A DNA stretch of 64,000 nucleotides from Chlorops oryzae (lineage: Eukaryota; Arthropoda; Insecta; Diptera; Chloropidae), in assembly GCA_020466095.1 (NCBI GenBank), contig CM035806.1, positions 20,493,571 through 20,557,570 on the forward strand. Direction: 5' to 3'. Both the position numbers and the translations under genes were made by a program. The notes beneath the pieces are model-generated. The model was not told the origin of the DNA. It made no database searches and was given only the letters and a program-made list of their open reading frames with translations. Positions 24,954-37,255 of the stretch are shown here, one piece after another (position 1 is the first letter of the stretch; each line of letters begins with the position of its first letter).

Positions 24954-26377
24954 TGTTTTTGGTGTTCTAATGGCGTAATTACTTTTGTCCTTAATGATTC
25001 AAATAGTTCGCGCTTATGATTGAATGCTATTACTCCACGCACTCATCTGAAGTCCTCCTTTTCCTAACATTGCCGGAATTTTACTCTCGACTAAGAAAGC
25101 TGCGCCTCCAAGTCGAAAGACATTCAATTTCAACTGCTTGGTATTTAATGGAAATAAATTTTGCAGGCAGCCCGAAAGCAATGCTTCATTAAATTTTATC
25201 TACGGCTTTTGTGGGAAAGAAAGTACACACAAAAAACAAAACAAAAATACTTAAATAAAAATTATTTACTTACTTCGTCTTATTTTGCATAAACGAGTGT
25301 TGACTCGTTATGGCTTAAAGCTGCTGCTGGGGGGCGTGTGTGGAACAAAAATTTATTTAGAGCATACGTAGATGATTTTGACATTTCATCGAAAGTACCG
25401 TAATAATTCGAACAATTATTTCTTATACCGATATGTGATTGTTTTACCCGGAATATCAATTCCCTGCGGTTTTTGGATTCCCGCGGAATTGAACTAGATG
25501 TGATTCAATTGAGAGTGAAAGCAAATATTATGGCAGGAAAATTTTCGTTTATTTACAAACATGAAATGCCAATGTTATTTACATTAAATAGATTATTCTA
25601 ATGTAAACGCATAAATTTAATCTCTTTTTTTTTTTTGGAAATTTTTTTCCATAAGACAATGAATGAAGTTCAATCAGTTCAATTTTTTTATACATTCATG
25701 GAAAACCTTTAATATCTTCCAAACAACTAAAAACGCCACTCTAGAAAAAATTTTGTTTTAAATAAAAAATTATAGCGCTCCGACTGGTACTTTGTAATTT
25801 TGATTTGATTTGGGGGACCACCTTCAAAACTGCATTTGCAGGACTCAACTGCAGTTTTTTGGTATTTTTAACAAAAATGTAAAAAAAACATTAAACGCTA
25901 GATTGGAGCACATTTAATTATTTGCGGTAAAAAATTTTTTTTGGAGAAAATCTAGTACTACATGTTGAAAAGTATCGTATGTAGAAGCTGTAAAAAAATT
26001 TTCAGAGGAATCGGAGACATGAAGTTAAATTTTTGTCCGATTTGTAAAAGAATGCCCCATATGTGTTTTCTCATAGGCATCGCTTCAGTTCGGCAAAAAA
26101 TACCCGCGGAAATTCCTAGGCTATTTCGCTGTGGAAAAAAAGGTATCATAAAATTGTTCTAAACAGTCCTGACGGCATAAAAAGTTTATTTAAATTTCAA
26201 TTTGAGTTTGAATTTCGAAATGGAAACTTATTTGTTAGTATTATTAAACCACCTTCAATTTATTTTAACATCAGCTGTCACTTTTCTGCGAGAAGCAATT
26301 CAACTTTAATTATTTCTGCTAGAAAAGCCTGGGCTTCGATGTGCATTTTTAGTAAAAAAAAAAGCACTCAAATATTA
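24954..26377. other. Non-genic AT-rich DNA
   Basis: No supported gene. The 66-codon frame at 25962-26162 contains two CxxC pairs (CRSC and CPIC) about 18 residues apart, but there is no other support. Confidence 0.45.
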
Positions 26378-26519
26378 GGGGTATTCACAAAGGCGTGTTA
26401 AAAACGTTGGAAAGTCGGAAAATCGGAAAAATTCGATTTTTTTTTACATTTTTTGTATCTTGCACAACTTTTTCATCAGTTAGAATTTTCCTATTTTCCG
26501 ACGCCTTTGTGAATACCCC
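26378..26519. mobile_element. 142-bp MITE with GGGGTATTCAC ends
   Basis: TA-GGGGTATTCACAAAGGCG at the left is the exact complement of CGCCTTTGTGAATACCCC-TA at the right, so the terminal inverted repeats are at least 18 bp. The interior is AT-rich with CGGAAAATCGGAAAAATTCG. TA flanks suggest Tc1/mariner; PIF/Harbinger would need a 3-bp duplication, which is not clean here. Confidence 0.75.
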
Positions 26520-27194
26520 TATTATGATACTTTTTTACTGAACTGAGGCCAGCCGTCAGAAATGCCGCGTAAAATTTCTGTCAGGAATTTCCTGAAAATT
26601 TTTTTTTATATGGAGTTTTTCATGAGGACTTAGCTTATAATTTAAACTGCATAAAAAAATGTTTTTTTGTTTTTTTTTTATATTAATAAAAAAAAATTTT
26701 TTTTTTTCAAAGTGTATACATTAAAAAACAGTAGTTCAATGGGCAACTCGGGAGAGGCTTTTCAGGTTGTCTGAAATATAAAAATCGAATAGATTATTGT
26801 TAAGTATGCCGGTTGCTATCGCCCCTTCTAGAATTATTAAATTTTATTTTAAAAAACCAAAAAATGGCCGACTGCGGAAAAAAAGTGTTGAAAATCTTGA
26901 TTTTTTTAAATTCGTTTAATATGTTACTAAATTTGGAAAGAAGCAATTCTGGTACCTGCGAGAGCTATTAATAAGTGAAAGAATGTATTAAAATTTTAAA
27001 GCAATCGGTTGGATAGTTTGGTCTGTAGGGCGTTGACCGTGCCAGAAAATGACTTTTCAAGAAAAACGCCTTTTTAAAGTTTCAAGAGCAGAACAAGTCC
27101 CTTAATAATGCCCTCAGACTATAAATTTAAAATCTGAATTTAGCTCCTTAAGTTGAATATATCAAAAACTCTTTCAGACTGTCCGTTTCTGAAT
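26520..27194. other. Non-genic AT-rich DNA
   Basis: Holds T/A runs near 26660-26710. No supported gene is seen. Confidence 0.45.
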
Positions 27195-27690
27195 TTACGA
27201 CTTCAAACAGCTGTTTTTTGTTTTGGATTGATTTTCGAACAACTTTTCACAGTCTGGAGCATTTGTTTCATTCAAGAGCTGCAAAATGGAAAATGAGCAG
27301 AAAAAAATGTTAAGCATGTTATTGTTGAGACGTCACAAATTGCAAAAAATGAAAGCAACCGGAATGATGTTAATAATTAGCTCGCTAACATCAATTTTGA
27401 ACAACATTCAACATGCTGCAATTCTATCCAGCAGTCAAATCACGCTTTTCAATATTACTTAGCAAGCAATATGAGCACTTTCGGATACTCTTTTCGTGCA
27501 GAGATAAAATGAAGCTTTTTCTGAGCCCGTGCTTAAAGAGGATTTCCGGATGCTCCGAAAGCGCTCCATTTTATGTGTTTACTCATAAAACGCTCTAAGA
27601 TTAGGCTCTTTTCAGACGTATAATTCGGAGCGCTCCGAAATTTGCTTGCTGGGTAATTTCAAATCAAAATACAAACAGCTGACTTCAACG
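27195..27690. mobile_element. Possible DNA-transposon remnant
   Basis: Inverted repeats ACTTCAAACAGCTGTTTTTT (27200) and ACAAACAGCTGACTTCAA (27672) bracket a 58-codon frame at 27286-27462 beginning MENEQKKMLSMLLLRRHK. A basic, Met/Leu-rich N-terminus like this reminds me of PIF/Harbinger-type proteins, but nothing further of a transposase is seen. Palindromic GGAGCGCTCCGAAA motifs occur near 27627. Tentative. Confidence 0.3.
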
Positions 27691-29967
27691 TTCAATGTTG
27701 AAAAAAAGGGAGTAAAAGGTAAGGGTTGCGGCAACGAATGCCTAAACTCATGAGTTTATTTCTGAGTTTAAATACCCTAAACTCAGTTTAAACAGATTAT
27801 GAGCTGTTACTTTATCAATGCTAGGAATTTCGGTCTGATTTTTTCACAGCATATTCTCAGTAGGTTTTACTATCGAAAAATGAAAAAAAAAAAAATGGAT
27901 TTTTAAAAGTGGTTTCAATTGCAATTGTTTTAGCAACAAGATTTTTGAAAAATGGACAAAATATTTCGCGCGAATATCTTTATTTAAGGGCGCATATGAA
28001 ATATCTAAGAAAAATAGTTTCATTAAGTTTATAATATGGCAGGACTTGTTGCCCAAATGTAGGTACACAACGGCAGTATTGTGGGTTCTTATTTCCCTCG
28101 GGTAAATAATTTTCGATTCTTGAATTCTTTTTCAAAATCAGTATTTGAGAAAATAATTAACCAAAACAATAATATTTCCTCACTTTTAAGAAATATTAAT
28201 TCATGAATATTGCTAAAATCAATGTAAAAATCTCAAAACGACGGGTCATTTAATTCAGAAAATCCATTTCCATAGCGGAATGTCGAGATATTTGAAATTC
28301 CCTCTCAATCTTGATAAAGGGAAATTAAGCACATCAATTCAGGAAATCAATCGCATACCTGATAGAGATTTTTCCTGGTCGAAGATCATATCACTGTTAC
28401 CAGTATGTCTCAAAATAAAGCAAATATTCCTTTTAACTCATTAACGGCGGATGGGTATTTAAATACCCATAAATTAAGCCATTAAAAAAACAATCTAGCT
28501 TGAGGTAGGTGAAAGGTATCTTAAATTGGTTTTAATTTGAAGGTAGAGGAGAGATCAGCATACTTTAAAAATATTTTGGGGTCATATAGAGTCATGTTTA
28601 GAGGGGTTGTTCACGAGTCAAATTTGCAATGTTCAAAAATTTTTAAATCAATCGACATTTATTCTGGAATGTCCCTCATAAGTCCCTTTTTACACACACC
28701 AACAATTGACCGATTTATTTTTTATAATTTTTCATCTAATCGGAACGAAGAAGTGTTTTTATTGACACACTTTGCAAAAAAAAAATAATTCATTTAGAAC
28801 CCTTTAACAGAGAAGTGGGTAGAAAAATACTCATGTCCTGCAGGCTCAGGGGCGGCAGAGGAAAAAAAAATTTTTTTTTTTTTGTCAATATAAACACCAT
28901 AAGTAATGTCTGTGTGAAGTTTTGTAAAAATCGGACAACGGAATCTAGGGTCAGTCGTTAATGAGTTAATATAATTTTGATACTTCTAAAAACTAAAAGC
29001 TGGTCCCATAAAACCTTCTCTTAAGAATTTTTTCCCCCTAAACGTACCCTAAATACAAGTAATTCCCCTTAATTTAGGGCAGTTTTCCCAAGAGTTGGCA
29101 ACAGCGTTTCATATTGACAAATCAACAGCGTAAAGAATCCATTTTTATTCACTTCTGACATCTTAAATTGTGGTTGACTGGGGAGAAACTAAAAGCAAAT
29201 TTAAAAAATTTGGTACCACTTGAAAATTGGAGGAATGCAGTATGAAAAGTTAGTCGGAATTCCAATTGAAAATGATTTGAAATATTATTGAAATTGTTCA
29301 CTGTGATTTTGGATTGTGCGAACTGTTAAGCGAAAACCCCTAATAAATCAACGATTATGAATCCCATGACAATCTTGAACACTTCTTCAATTTAAACACT
29401 GCAATAAGGCATCAAAATGCGCAATATTTGACGGCGTCTTTATATTCTTTCTTTCTATTCTTTTTTTTTTTTTGCATTGTTTTGCTTCGCATCGTAAACG
29501 AGGACGAGAAGGACTTCATTTTTATCGTTGTTGGCAGCTCGCAGTTCTTGACTCCGTGCCAATCCGGAAAGTGCTTTATACATTATTACCAAAAGAAAAT
29601 GAAATGAAGTCAGTCGCCAAGTTAAGTTAGCTGCCATTGTGCAATAAAATATAAGTACCATAATATGATTACGTATTTATAATCTGCACATTACTACATC
29701 GTTTTCTTTTCGCAATCAAAATAAAATCTCGTTAACAATCTTCTCGTCACTTTTATTTGTTCTTTGAAGGATGTACAAAAAAAAAAAAAAAAAAAAAAAA
29801 AGAACTCGACATTTTTCATTGGAATTCCTTTTATGTTTGTTTGTGAAATGCCGCTTTAAAGTTTGTGCATTTCGGAATTACTCGTCATTTTGAGTTTTTA
29901 TCGCTCAGCATGCTGTCTATAATTCTCACTTGCTTTATGCTACATTGATATGTAAGATTTTTATATA
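27691..29967. other. Non-genic AT-rich DNA
   Basis: No supported gene. A poly-A run of about 30 lies at 29771-29801. Open frames here are short and without domains. Confidence 0.5.
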
Positions 29968-30136
29968 CAGTCGAGACGATCTATAGCGAATTTTAAGGGA
30001 CCCGAAAAAAATTCATTATAGAGAGAGTTTGTTATAAGGAGAGAAAAAATCACTAAATATGTAGCGAAAAAGCCTTGAGAAGATTCGTTATGAACAGAAA
30101 TTCGTTATATAGAGGCGATATAGAGAGTTTCGACTG
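29968..30136. mobile_element. 169-bp MITE with CAGTCGA ends
   Basis: TA-CAGTCGAGACGATCTATAG at the left pairs with AGAGTTTCGACTG-TA at the right. Repeated TTCGTTATAGAG-type motifs are inside. TA flanks and CAGT ends fit the Tc1/pogo type. It is a different subfamily from the AAGCGGACA elements. Confidence 0.65.
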
Positions 30137-30592
30137 TATTTCGAACATTTCTATACCTTCCAAAAGGAGGGATATGAAAATGAAGTCATTGAAAAGGTAG
30201 ACTATGTCAATTGAAAGATCAAATTTTCTTCCTTAACCCTTCAGCGCACCACATAAGAGTAACAATTTATAAGAATGTCGTAAAAAGCAGCCTTTAAGTC
30301 GTCAAAATTCTGTAGTATATGCAAAAAAAGCCTTTTTCAAAATTGATTAAACACGAACAGTCCTTGACCGAACAGACCCATCGGCTTTCGACACACTGAA
30401 AAGCGCATTTAAAAAGCATACAAAAAAAAGGAAGAAAAAAAAAACAACAATTGAATAGCATTTCAAAAGAGCGATTCTTAAACATGAACTTAGGCCGCAA
30501 ACAACAGTTCATGTTATTTGCATTCGCAAAATGAACAACTTGCAATATTGACTCCCTTAAGAAAACACACAAAAACACAAAACACCTTCAAA

Positions 30593-30624
<32 letters not shown>

Positions 30625-31527
30625 TTAAATGTACATAGAGAAAAGTATTTAACTAATGAGAGCCACATGCTGTTGCGCATGATCCTAGGCTCTATCGCCT
30701 GACTTCACATTGGAGACAATATCTCATTTGCTGCTATTCAACACTTCTATTCCTAAAACTGTGTAGAACCACACTCTGTTCTTTCGCTCACAGACGATTG
30801 CAACTGCAGAAACGGAAAATCCGAGCACGAAAAAGGGCTGCTTTTAACTCCGTTGCGGCGACTCCTTCGGAACTCTGTTCGTGCTTTGCTCAAGCGAGTA
30901 ATGCCATCTAGATGGGCACACCTATTCGATGGGGTTGGATAGATAGGGTTCTGTAGTTTCTCAATATTTCGACTGCTATTGGATAGATTGTATAGACTAT
31001 GATGCTCAGTGAGCACAATCAACTTGATGCTTCATATAGTATGCTTAAGACGAGACCATAGAAGTGCATAAACAAGTACAAACAAATCCTGTATTCAGTG
31101 TCAGCCTTTTGGGTATTAAGGGATTAAAGTGATCAGAGTTCCAACACACGGAAAGTTGGAGTTCAATCCACACGGTCACACACGGGACATACACACTCAA
31201 ATAAGCATACCCACTGCAGTAAAACTCCATGTCCATGGCGTATCAAAGCTGAAGGAATATTATGTTTCACAGTGTTATTTTCTCCTTGAGCTCGTGCTCG
31301 TCCTCGTCCTCGTCCTCCTCCTCCTCGTCCTCTTCATCGTTTTGAAGCGAAGTGAAAGGCAGTGAAAATTAATGAAATATTATCCTTCAGCTGGAGTGAG
31401 CTCAGCAGCTTTCTGTTGCTATGTCTAAAGTGTTGAAAATGCTGCATCATCCAGGATAAGAGCATTTACCGCTTGTGTCGAATGTTAAAAGGCTATTCTG
31501 TTCCAGATCGGGTTATGTCGTAATCAT
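30137..31527. other. Non-genic DNA with two microsatellites
   Basis: A (CT)n run lies at 30593-30624 and a CTCGTCCTCGTCCTC run at 31293-31330. No supported gene is present. Confidence 0.5.
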
Positions 31528-32499
<972 letters not shown>

Positions 32500-32526
32500 T
32501 AAGATAGACGAAAGATAGAAAAAAAA

Positions 32527-32956
32527 GGAGTCTGGCAACCCTTGAATAGTTAAGACAAGGAAAAGTATAGCTCGCGCTATAATTCAAGTTTTTTTTAAGT
32601 AGAATAAAGATATTTAAAGACCTAGAGGCGCTTGGAGATTTGAGAAAGCTGACTGGCAACGGTGAGAGTTGAGGAGGAGGCCGAAGGAAGCTGGAAGTGG
32701 AAATCGTGAGTAATTAATGCGCAGAGGCTGGAGACTGCATACTAGGGCGGAAAGCGAACAGCTGTTTACACTTGGTTCTGAAATACAAGAGCTTGATAAA
32801 TAGTGGGGTCAACACACCGCTAAATAGAGGTTTGAGTAAAAGCTTGTGGACAGTAGGACTCGAGAGAGGTTCTTGTATGAGATAATACGTAGAAATAAAG
32901 CACAAAAAAGCTGTTAAGCTCTAGAATAAGCCAGGCTTAAAGAATAGCCTAAAAGT
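32527..32956 (+). promoter_or_regulatory. LINE 5' UTR with probable internal promoter
   Basis: About 430 bp of non-coding sequence, relatively G-rich (GGTGAGAGTTGAGGAGGAGG near 32660), precedes the ORF1 ATG at 32957. LINEs of this type normally carry an internal Pol II promoter here. No specific motif is recognised. Confidence 0.4.
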
Positions 32957-33853
32957 ATGCACAGAACTCCACCGACTTCAACTAAAGTGCAGCAAAAAAT
33001 TGCAGCAACGGCATCAGTAATTATGGCAGATAGCAAAGCAGCGTGGGTACAAAGCGCAGGCGACATAGATAACATCACAACACCTAAAGTAAAGAGAAAA
33101 CTGGCAGAAACTTCGCCAGAACTATGTCTATATGATATAATGACGGCCATAAAGCAGATGCAGGATTCGGTCGATGAAAAATTTAAAAAGGTGTCCACTA
33201 AAGCAGATATAGCCGAACTTAAAGAGCAAGTGGGATCGGTCGTAAACGAAATGGAAAGCATCAAGCGAGAGAATCGAGAACTGAAAATGGAGATTGATCA
33301 ATTAAAAAAAGATCATGAAACGGAAAAAGAAGAACTGCAACGTTTAATAGAAAAAAGTAAAGAGTGTAATATTGTTGTAAAAGGATTAGTAAAAGACGGC
33401 TCGCCAACAGAAACTTTTAAGAAGATGTGCACAGAACAACTGAAGCTGCAACAAATGGAAGTTCAAAAAATCCAGATGCTCTACGAAAAGAATAATAGAA
33501 TAGGAGTATTAGCAGAGTTAAGAACGGCAAATATGGCAAAAGAAATTCTAAAAAATGCAAATAAGCTAGCTGGAACGCAAATTTATATTGAAAGAGACCT
33601 AAGCAAGGATAAACAGCGAAACAAAAAGGCATTACTAGGGCTGAAGCGGGCGTTGCAGGAGATAGATAGGTCCCAAAAAATATTCGTACGGAATGATAAG
33701 ATTAATATTGGAGGTAAATGGATGGCTTTTAATGAAAAAAAAAATATTAACGCACAAGGGCAAGGCGTACAAAAATATATCGACGATATTTTTGGCAGAG
33801 CTATAAACTTATCTTTCAATGAACTGTTAGACCGCGAAACGCCAAAAAACTAA
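32957..33853 (+). CDS. LINE ORF1 protein (coiled coil, RNA-binding)
   Basis: 298 residues. Residues about 60-135 form a heptad-rich, highly charged coiled coil (DEKFKKVSTKADIAELKEQV onward), which in ORF1 proteins drives oligomerisation. Residues about 136-218 (ECNIVVKGLVKDG ... GVLAELRTANMAKEILKN) look like the RRM-type fold of L1/CR1-style ORF1 proteins. A basic C-terminal domain follows (KDKQRNKKALLGLKRAL). The protein would coat the element RNA and act as a nucleic-acid chaperone in the particle. There is no CCHC zinc knuckle, unlike gag-like ORF1 of the I/Jockey type. The ATG at 32957 is the first good start after the 5' UTR. The frame ends CCA AAA AAC TAA, placing a slippery heptamer directly on the stop. 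The domain call rests on pattern, not on a profile search. Confidence 0.8.
   Translation: MHRTPPTSTKVQQKIAATASVIMADSKAAWVQSAGDIDNITTPKVKRKLAETSPELCLYDIMTAIKQMQDSVDEKFKKVSTKADIAELKEQVGSVVNEMESIKRENRELKMEIDQLKKDHETEKEELQRLIEKSKECNIVVKGLVKDGSPTETFKKMCTEQLKLQQMEVQKIQMLYEKNNRIGVLAELRTANMAKEILKNANKLAGTQIYIERDLSKDKQRNKKALLGLKRALQEIDRSQKIFVRNDKINIGGKWMAFNEKKNINAQGQGVQKYIDDIFGRAINLSFNELLDRETPKN
33844..33850 (+). promoter_or_regulatory. Candidate -1 frameshift site A-AAA-AAC
   Basis: The heptamer A AAA AAC is read in ORF1 phase exactly as X XXY YYZ and is followed at once by the ORF1 stop TAA (33851-33853). The -1 frame is the ORF2 frame, and it is open from here through the ORF2 ATG at 34012. No strong stem-loop is obvious just downstream; a weak CCTA/TAGG pairing lies about 40 nt on. 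Confidence 0.45.
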
Positions 33854-34011
33854 GAACGAATGTAAGCAGTGATAGTAAAAAAATATGTAACCCTAGAATA
33901 GATTTAGGATTAAGAAATGAAGATGTAAATGATATTAACACTAACGAGGAAAGAAACAGAAATTGTAAGAGAGGAAACAAAAAGCCGAACAAGAGAAATG
34001 CAGACTCGGAT

Positions 34012-36159
34012 ATGCATACTAGAAGGGAAATAAAACAAATACAAATAATATCATACAATGTGCACGGGTTAGAAAATAAACTGTTATATTCCCAATTTTT
34101 TAACTATCTAAAATCATTTGATATTATAATATTGCTAGAAACACACATAACGGAGGAAAGGACGGAGAGGTTCAAATGGCATTTTAATAACTATTGCACG
34201 TACTGGAAAACGGCAACTAGGAGCAGCAGGTATGGAAGAGCAATGGGGGGGTGTTTAGTAGCGGTCAGGAAAGATCTGGAAAAAATCGGTGTAAAGCATA
34301 TTTACGCTATACAGAATGGAATACAAATTATAAAAATGATCACCAAAGAGCTCTCTTGGTCGATTTTGCCGTTGTATGTCAGAGGAAACAATTGGGATAA
34401 AGAATTTAAGGTGGTCAAAAATTTACTGATTGAAAATCAAATTGAAAATCCTATGGTGATCGGGGACTTAAATGTGCGTATAGGAGAAAGTACACAGAGT
34501 TTTTCTGAGGAACTAAGGAACATCGGGAACATAGAAGAGAGGAGATCGAAAGATAAAATAATTAATGGAAAAGGAAAAGAATTCTTAGAGTTCTGCGATG
34601 ATAATGCACTCATAATAGCGAATGGGCGGGTCGAAGGAGATAAAGAAGGAGAATTCACTTTTATCAGCGAAGTTGGGAGCTCGGTTAACGACATCTTAGC
34701 ATTGACAGTTGAACTATGGGAAAGATTATCGAACTTTAAGGTGGATTCTAAAAGTTGGTCAGACCATATGCCCCTATGTGTATCTATGAACGTTCAGACG
34801 AGGCCAAGGGTAGAAGAATTAAACCTCTTACCAAAGTTAAAGTGGGTAGAGAGAAATAAAGAAGAATATTCAGGGAAAATAATCCAGTATTTAAATGAGT
34901 ACAAGAGCAGAAAAGTGCATCTAGATTGTACAGATATGCAGAACATCATTAAAAACACCACGGTTCAGACCAAAAACGTAATGCATTTTAAAAGAAAAGA
35001 GAACTGGTTTGATGCAGATTGTTATCGGGCAAGAAAAAGGAATCTCAAAATGTTAAACATTTATAGAAAAACCTCAGACACAAGAGATAAAGAAATATAT
35101 CTTATGGAGAACAAAAGATACAAATTGCTGTGCAGAACAAAGCATAGGAATTACTGGGATCAAATTCAAGTAAGATTAGAGAAAGTAAATAATAGTAAGG
35201 ACTGGTGGCAATTAGCGAGAACGATTAGGAGCAGAACTTACCAAATAGGATCCCAGATAAAGGCAAATGAGTTTGAGGAGTACTTTAAACAACTATTGAA
35301 CCCAAAACAAAACTCTGCTGATATGCAGTACGCCAAAATGATGTTTATAGATGACCTTTTAGATGCGCCTATATCGGCAATGGAAATTAGGAAAATTCTA
35401 TCTGACGTTAAGCTAAACAAGGCACCGGGGGAGGACCGCATTCCATACGAGTTTTTTATCAATGCGCCTGAAGAATATATATGTACGCTGTCGGATATAT
35501 ACACAAAGAGCTACAATGAGGGGAAAAGCCCACAGTGCTTCAGCACAAGCGTTATATTTCCGATACATAAAAAAGGGGATGAGAACCAGCCATCGAACTA
35601 TAGAGGAATATCATTTATGAACTCGATTGCGAAGATACTAATGGGTGTATTAGAGAAAAGATTAGTGGAATGGCTAGAGCGACATAATATTTTAAACGAA
35701 TACCAGGCAGGATTTAGGAAGAATTATTCCACAACCGACAATATATACAATTTGGCAGCCATTGTTCATTTAGAATTTAATCAAGGCAAAAAAGTATACG
35801 CGTTTTTTGTAGACTTTAGCGCTGCCTTTGACAAAGTTCCGAGAAAGGCTCTTATGCACAAACTAAATAAGGTAGGGGTATCGACAAAAATGACAAGTTT
35901 TTTGGAAAGCGTTTATACAGATACAAAAGCAGTGGTATGGACAGGAACAGAACTCTCACATCACTTTGAAACGCGCATAGGAGTACGGCAGGGATGCTTA
36001 ACATCACCACTACTATTTACAATTTATTTAAATGATTTGCATGAACATTTAGGAGGAGGAGTCAATGTCGAGGGAAAAAATGTGCGCCTATTAATGTATG
36101 CAGATGATATAGTCATACTAGCCGATAGCCCAAAAAAAACCGCAAGATATGATAAATAG
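34012..36159 (+). CDS. LINE ORF2, endonuclease and RT (5' part)
   Basis: 715 residues from the first ATG in frame; the same frame is open back into the end of ORF1. The N-terminal APE-type endonuclease (about residues 11-260) shows SYNVHG (Asn16), LLETH (Glu43), GDLNVR (151-156), the SVNDI motif (224-228) and SDH (250-252). It nicks target DNA to prime insertion. The reverse transcriptase follows with KLNKAPGEDRIPYEFF (468-482), PSNYRGIS (527-534), EYQAGFRKNYST (563-574), the catalytic DFSAAFD (601-607), GVRQGCLTSPLLF (657-669) and YADD (696-699). Thirteen codons after YADD the frame runs out at a TAG, because a run of eight A (36132-36139) puts the rest of the protein in the next frame. The product as it stands lacks the thumb and C-terminal domain and is probably inactive. 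Confidence 0.9.
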   Translation: MHTRREIKQIQIISYNVHGLENKLLYSQFFNYLKSFDIIILLETHITEERTERFKWHFNNYCTYWKTATRSSRYGRAMGGCLVAVRKDLEKIGVKHIYAIQNGIQIIKMITKELSWSILPLYVRGNNWDKEFKVVKNLLIENQIENPMVIGDLNVRIGESTQSFSEELRNIGNIEERRSKDKIINGKGKEFLEFCDDNALIIANGRVEGDKEGEFTFISEVGSSVNDILALTVELWERLSNFKVDSKSWSDHMPLCVSMNVQTRPRVEELNLLPKLKWVERNKEEYSGKIIQYLNEYKSRKVHLDCTDMQNIIKNTTVQTKNVMHFKRKENWFDADCYRARKRNLKMLNIYRKTSDTRDKEIYLMENKRYKLLCRTKHRNYWDQIQVRLEKVNNSKDWWQLARTIRSRTYQIGSQIKANEFEEYFKQLLNPKQNSADMQYAKMMFIDDLLDAPISAMEIRKILSDVKLNKAPGEDRIPYEFFINAPEEYICTLSDIYTKSYNEGKSPQCFSTSVIFPIHKKGDENQPSNYRGISFMNSIAKILMGVLEKRLVEWLERHNILNEYQAGFRKNYSTTDNIYNLAAIVHLEFNQGKKVYAFFVDFSAAFDKVPRKALMHKLNKVGVSTKMTSFLESVYTDTKAVVWTGTELSHHFETRIGVRQGCLTSPLLFTIYLNDLHEHLGGGVNVEGKNVRLLMYADDIVILADSPKKTARYDK

Positions 36160-37255
36160 ACTGGAAGAATATTGTCACATATGGAACATGGATGTAAACA
36201 TGCAAAAGTCGATGATAATGGTTTTCAGAAAAAGTGGGAGGTTAGCGAGGGAAGAGTCATGGACATATAAGGGGGAACCAGTGAAGATAACATCGGAATA
36301 CACCTACTTAGGAATACTGTTATCGCCCAGGTTAGCTTTCAAGAAGCATGTGGACAAGAGGAACGCAGTGGCTAAGCAGTCACTAAATATAACGTGGAAT
36401 AAGTTTTTAAATATGAACAAAGTGTCGGTAAATGCTAAGTGGAAAGTGTTTGAAGCAGTAGGAAGAGCCATACAAACTTATGGAGCTCAAGTATGGGGTT
36501 TCGCCCAGTTTGAGGAGGCAGACGCGCTGCAAAATTATTTCATTAAAAAAATCTTCAGGCTACCGCAAACGACCCCAAATTATGCCATCGCACTTGAAAC
36601 AAACATAGAAAGCAATCATCTGTTTGCTTTAGAATTGCATCTTAAATATATAAAGAAGACACTGTTTCAGTACAACACACAACGCCTTCCGAATTTTCTA
36701 ACTAAGAAAATACTACAAAGAAACATTTTCTGGGCACAGGAGTTAAATGCAAAAATTTCAAATACTAATATGCAATGGACACCAAGAACATGTACAGTGG
36801 GAGAATGGGCTCAAAAAAGCATCGAGCTGGTTAACAAATTAAGATCAGAAAGTAGAAACAGGAATTTGGAGAAAAAAATGAGCAGCGAAAGACGTATTTA
36901 TAAAAATTTAAGTGTTGATTTGAGCAATAATTACTTTCGGTTAAGCAACAGAAAAATAGGGTGGATAATGAAGGCAAGATGTGATCTCATCATGCTTAAC
37001 GGGAATGCAATTGGGCAACAGGAGACGGGAATTTGCACCCTGTGTAACATGGGAGAAGTAGAAGACTTGAGACATTTCCTAGGAAGGTGTCCCATATTAC
37101 GAGAGTATAGAAGTCTATTTCTGGGACAATCAATATTGAGTGAAGATGGTATGCTGGACATTTTGAATGGCATAAGTCGGAGTTGGGATGAATTAGTTAA
37201 TTTTCTAACAAGCGCACTCGTATATAGGAAGAAAATATTGGATGAAGCTTTTTAA
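36149..37255 (+). pseudogene. LINE ORF2, C-terminal part after frameshift
   Basis: 368 codons in the frame that continues ORF2 beyond the A8 run at 36132-36139. One extra A relative to an expected A7 explains the break. The start shown is simply the first ATG; it is not a natural start. Near the N-terminus YTYLGILLSP (51-60) is the usual post-RT motif of APE-bearing LINEs. A long linker follows (WKVFEAVGRAIQTYGAQVWG). A C-terminal finger has Cys296, Cys299, His309 and Cys314 (CX2CX9HX4C). No RNase H motif is present. The frame ends at 37255, followed by about 200 bp of 3' UTR. The single homopolymer lesion could be a genuine mutation or a sequencing error. Confidence 0.8.

Noticed and set aside
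25962..26162. Possible small zinc-ribbon protein (CRSC and CPIC)
   Set aside because: Only two CxxC pairs in a 66-codon frame in AT-rich DNA, overlapping an equally long antisense frame; no other support.
33417..37173. Minus-strand frames across the LINE
   Set aside because: Shadows of ORF1 and ORF2; no domain of their own.
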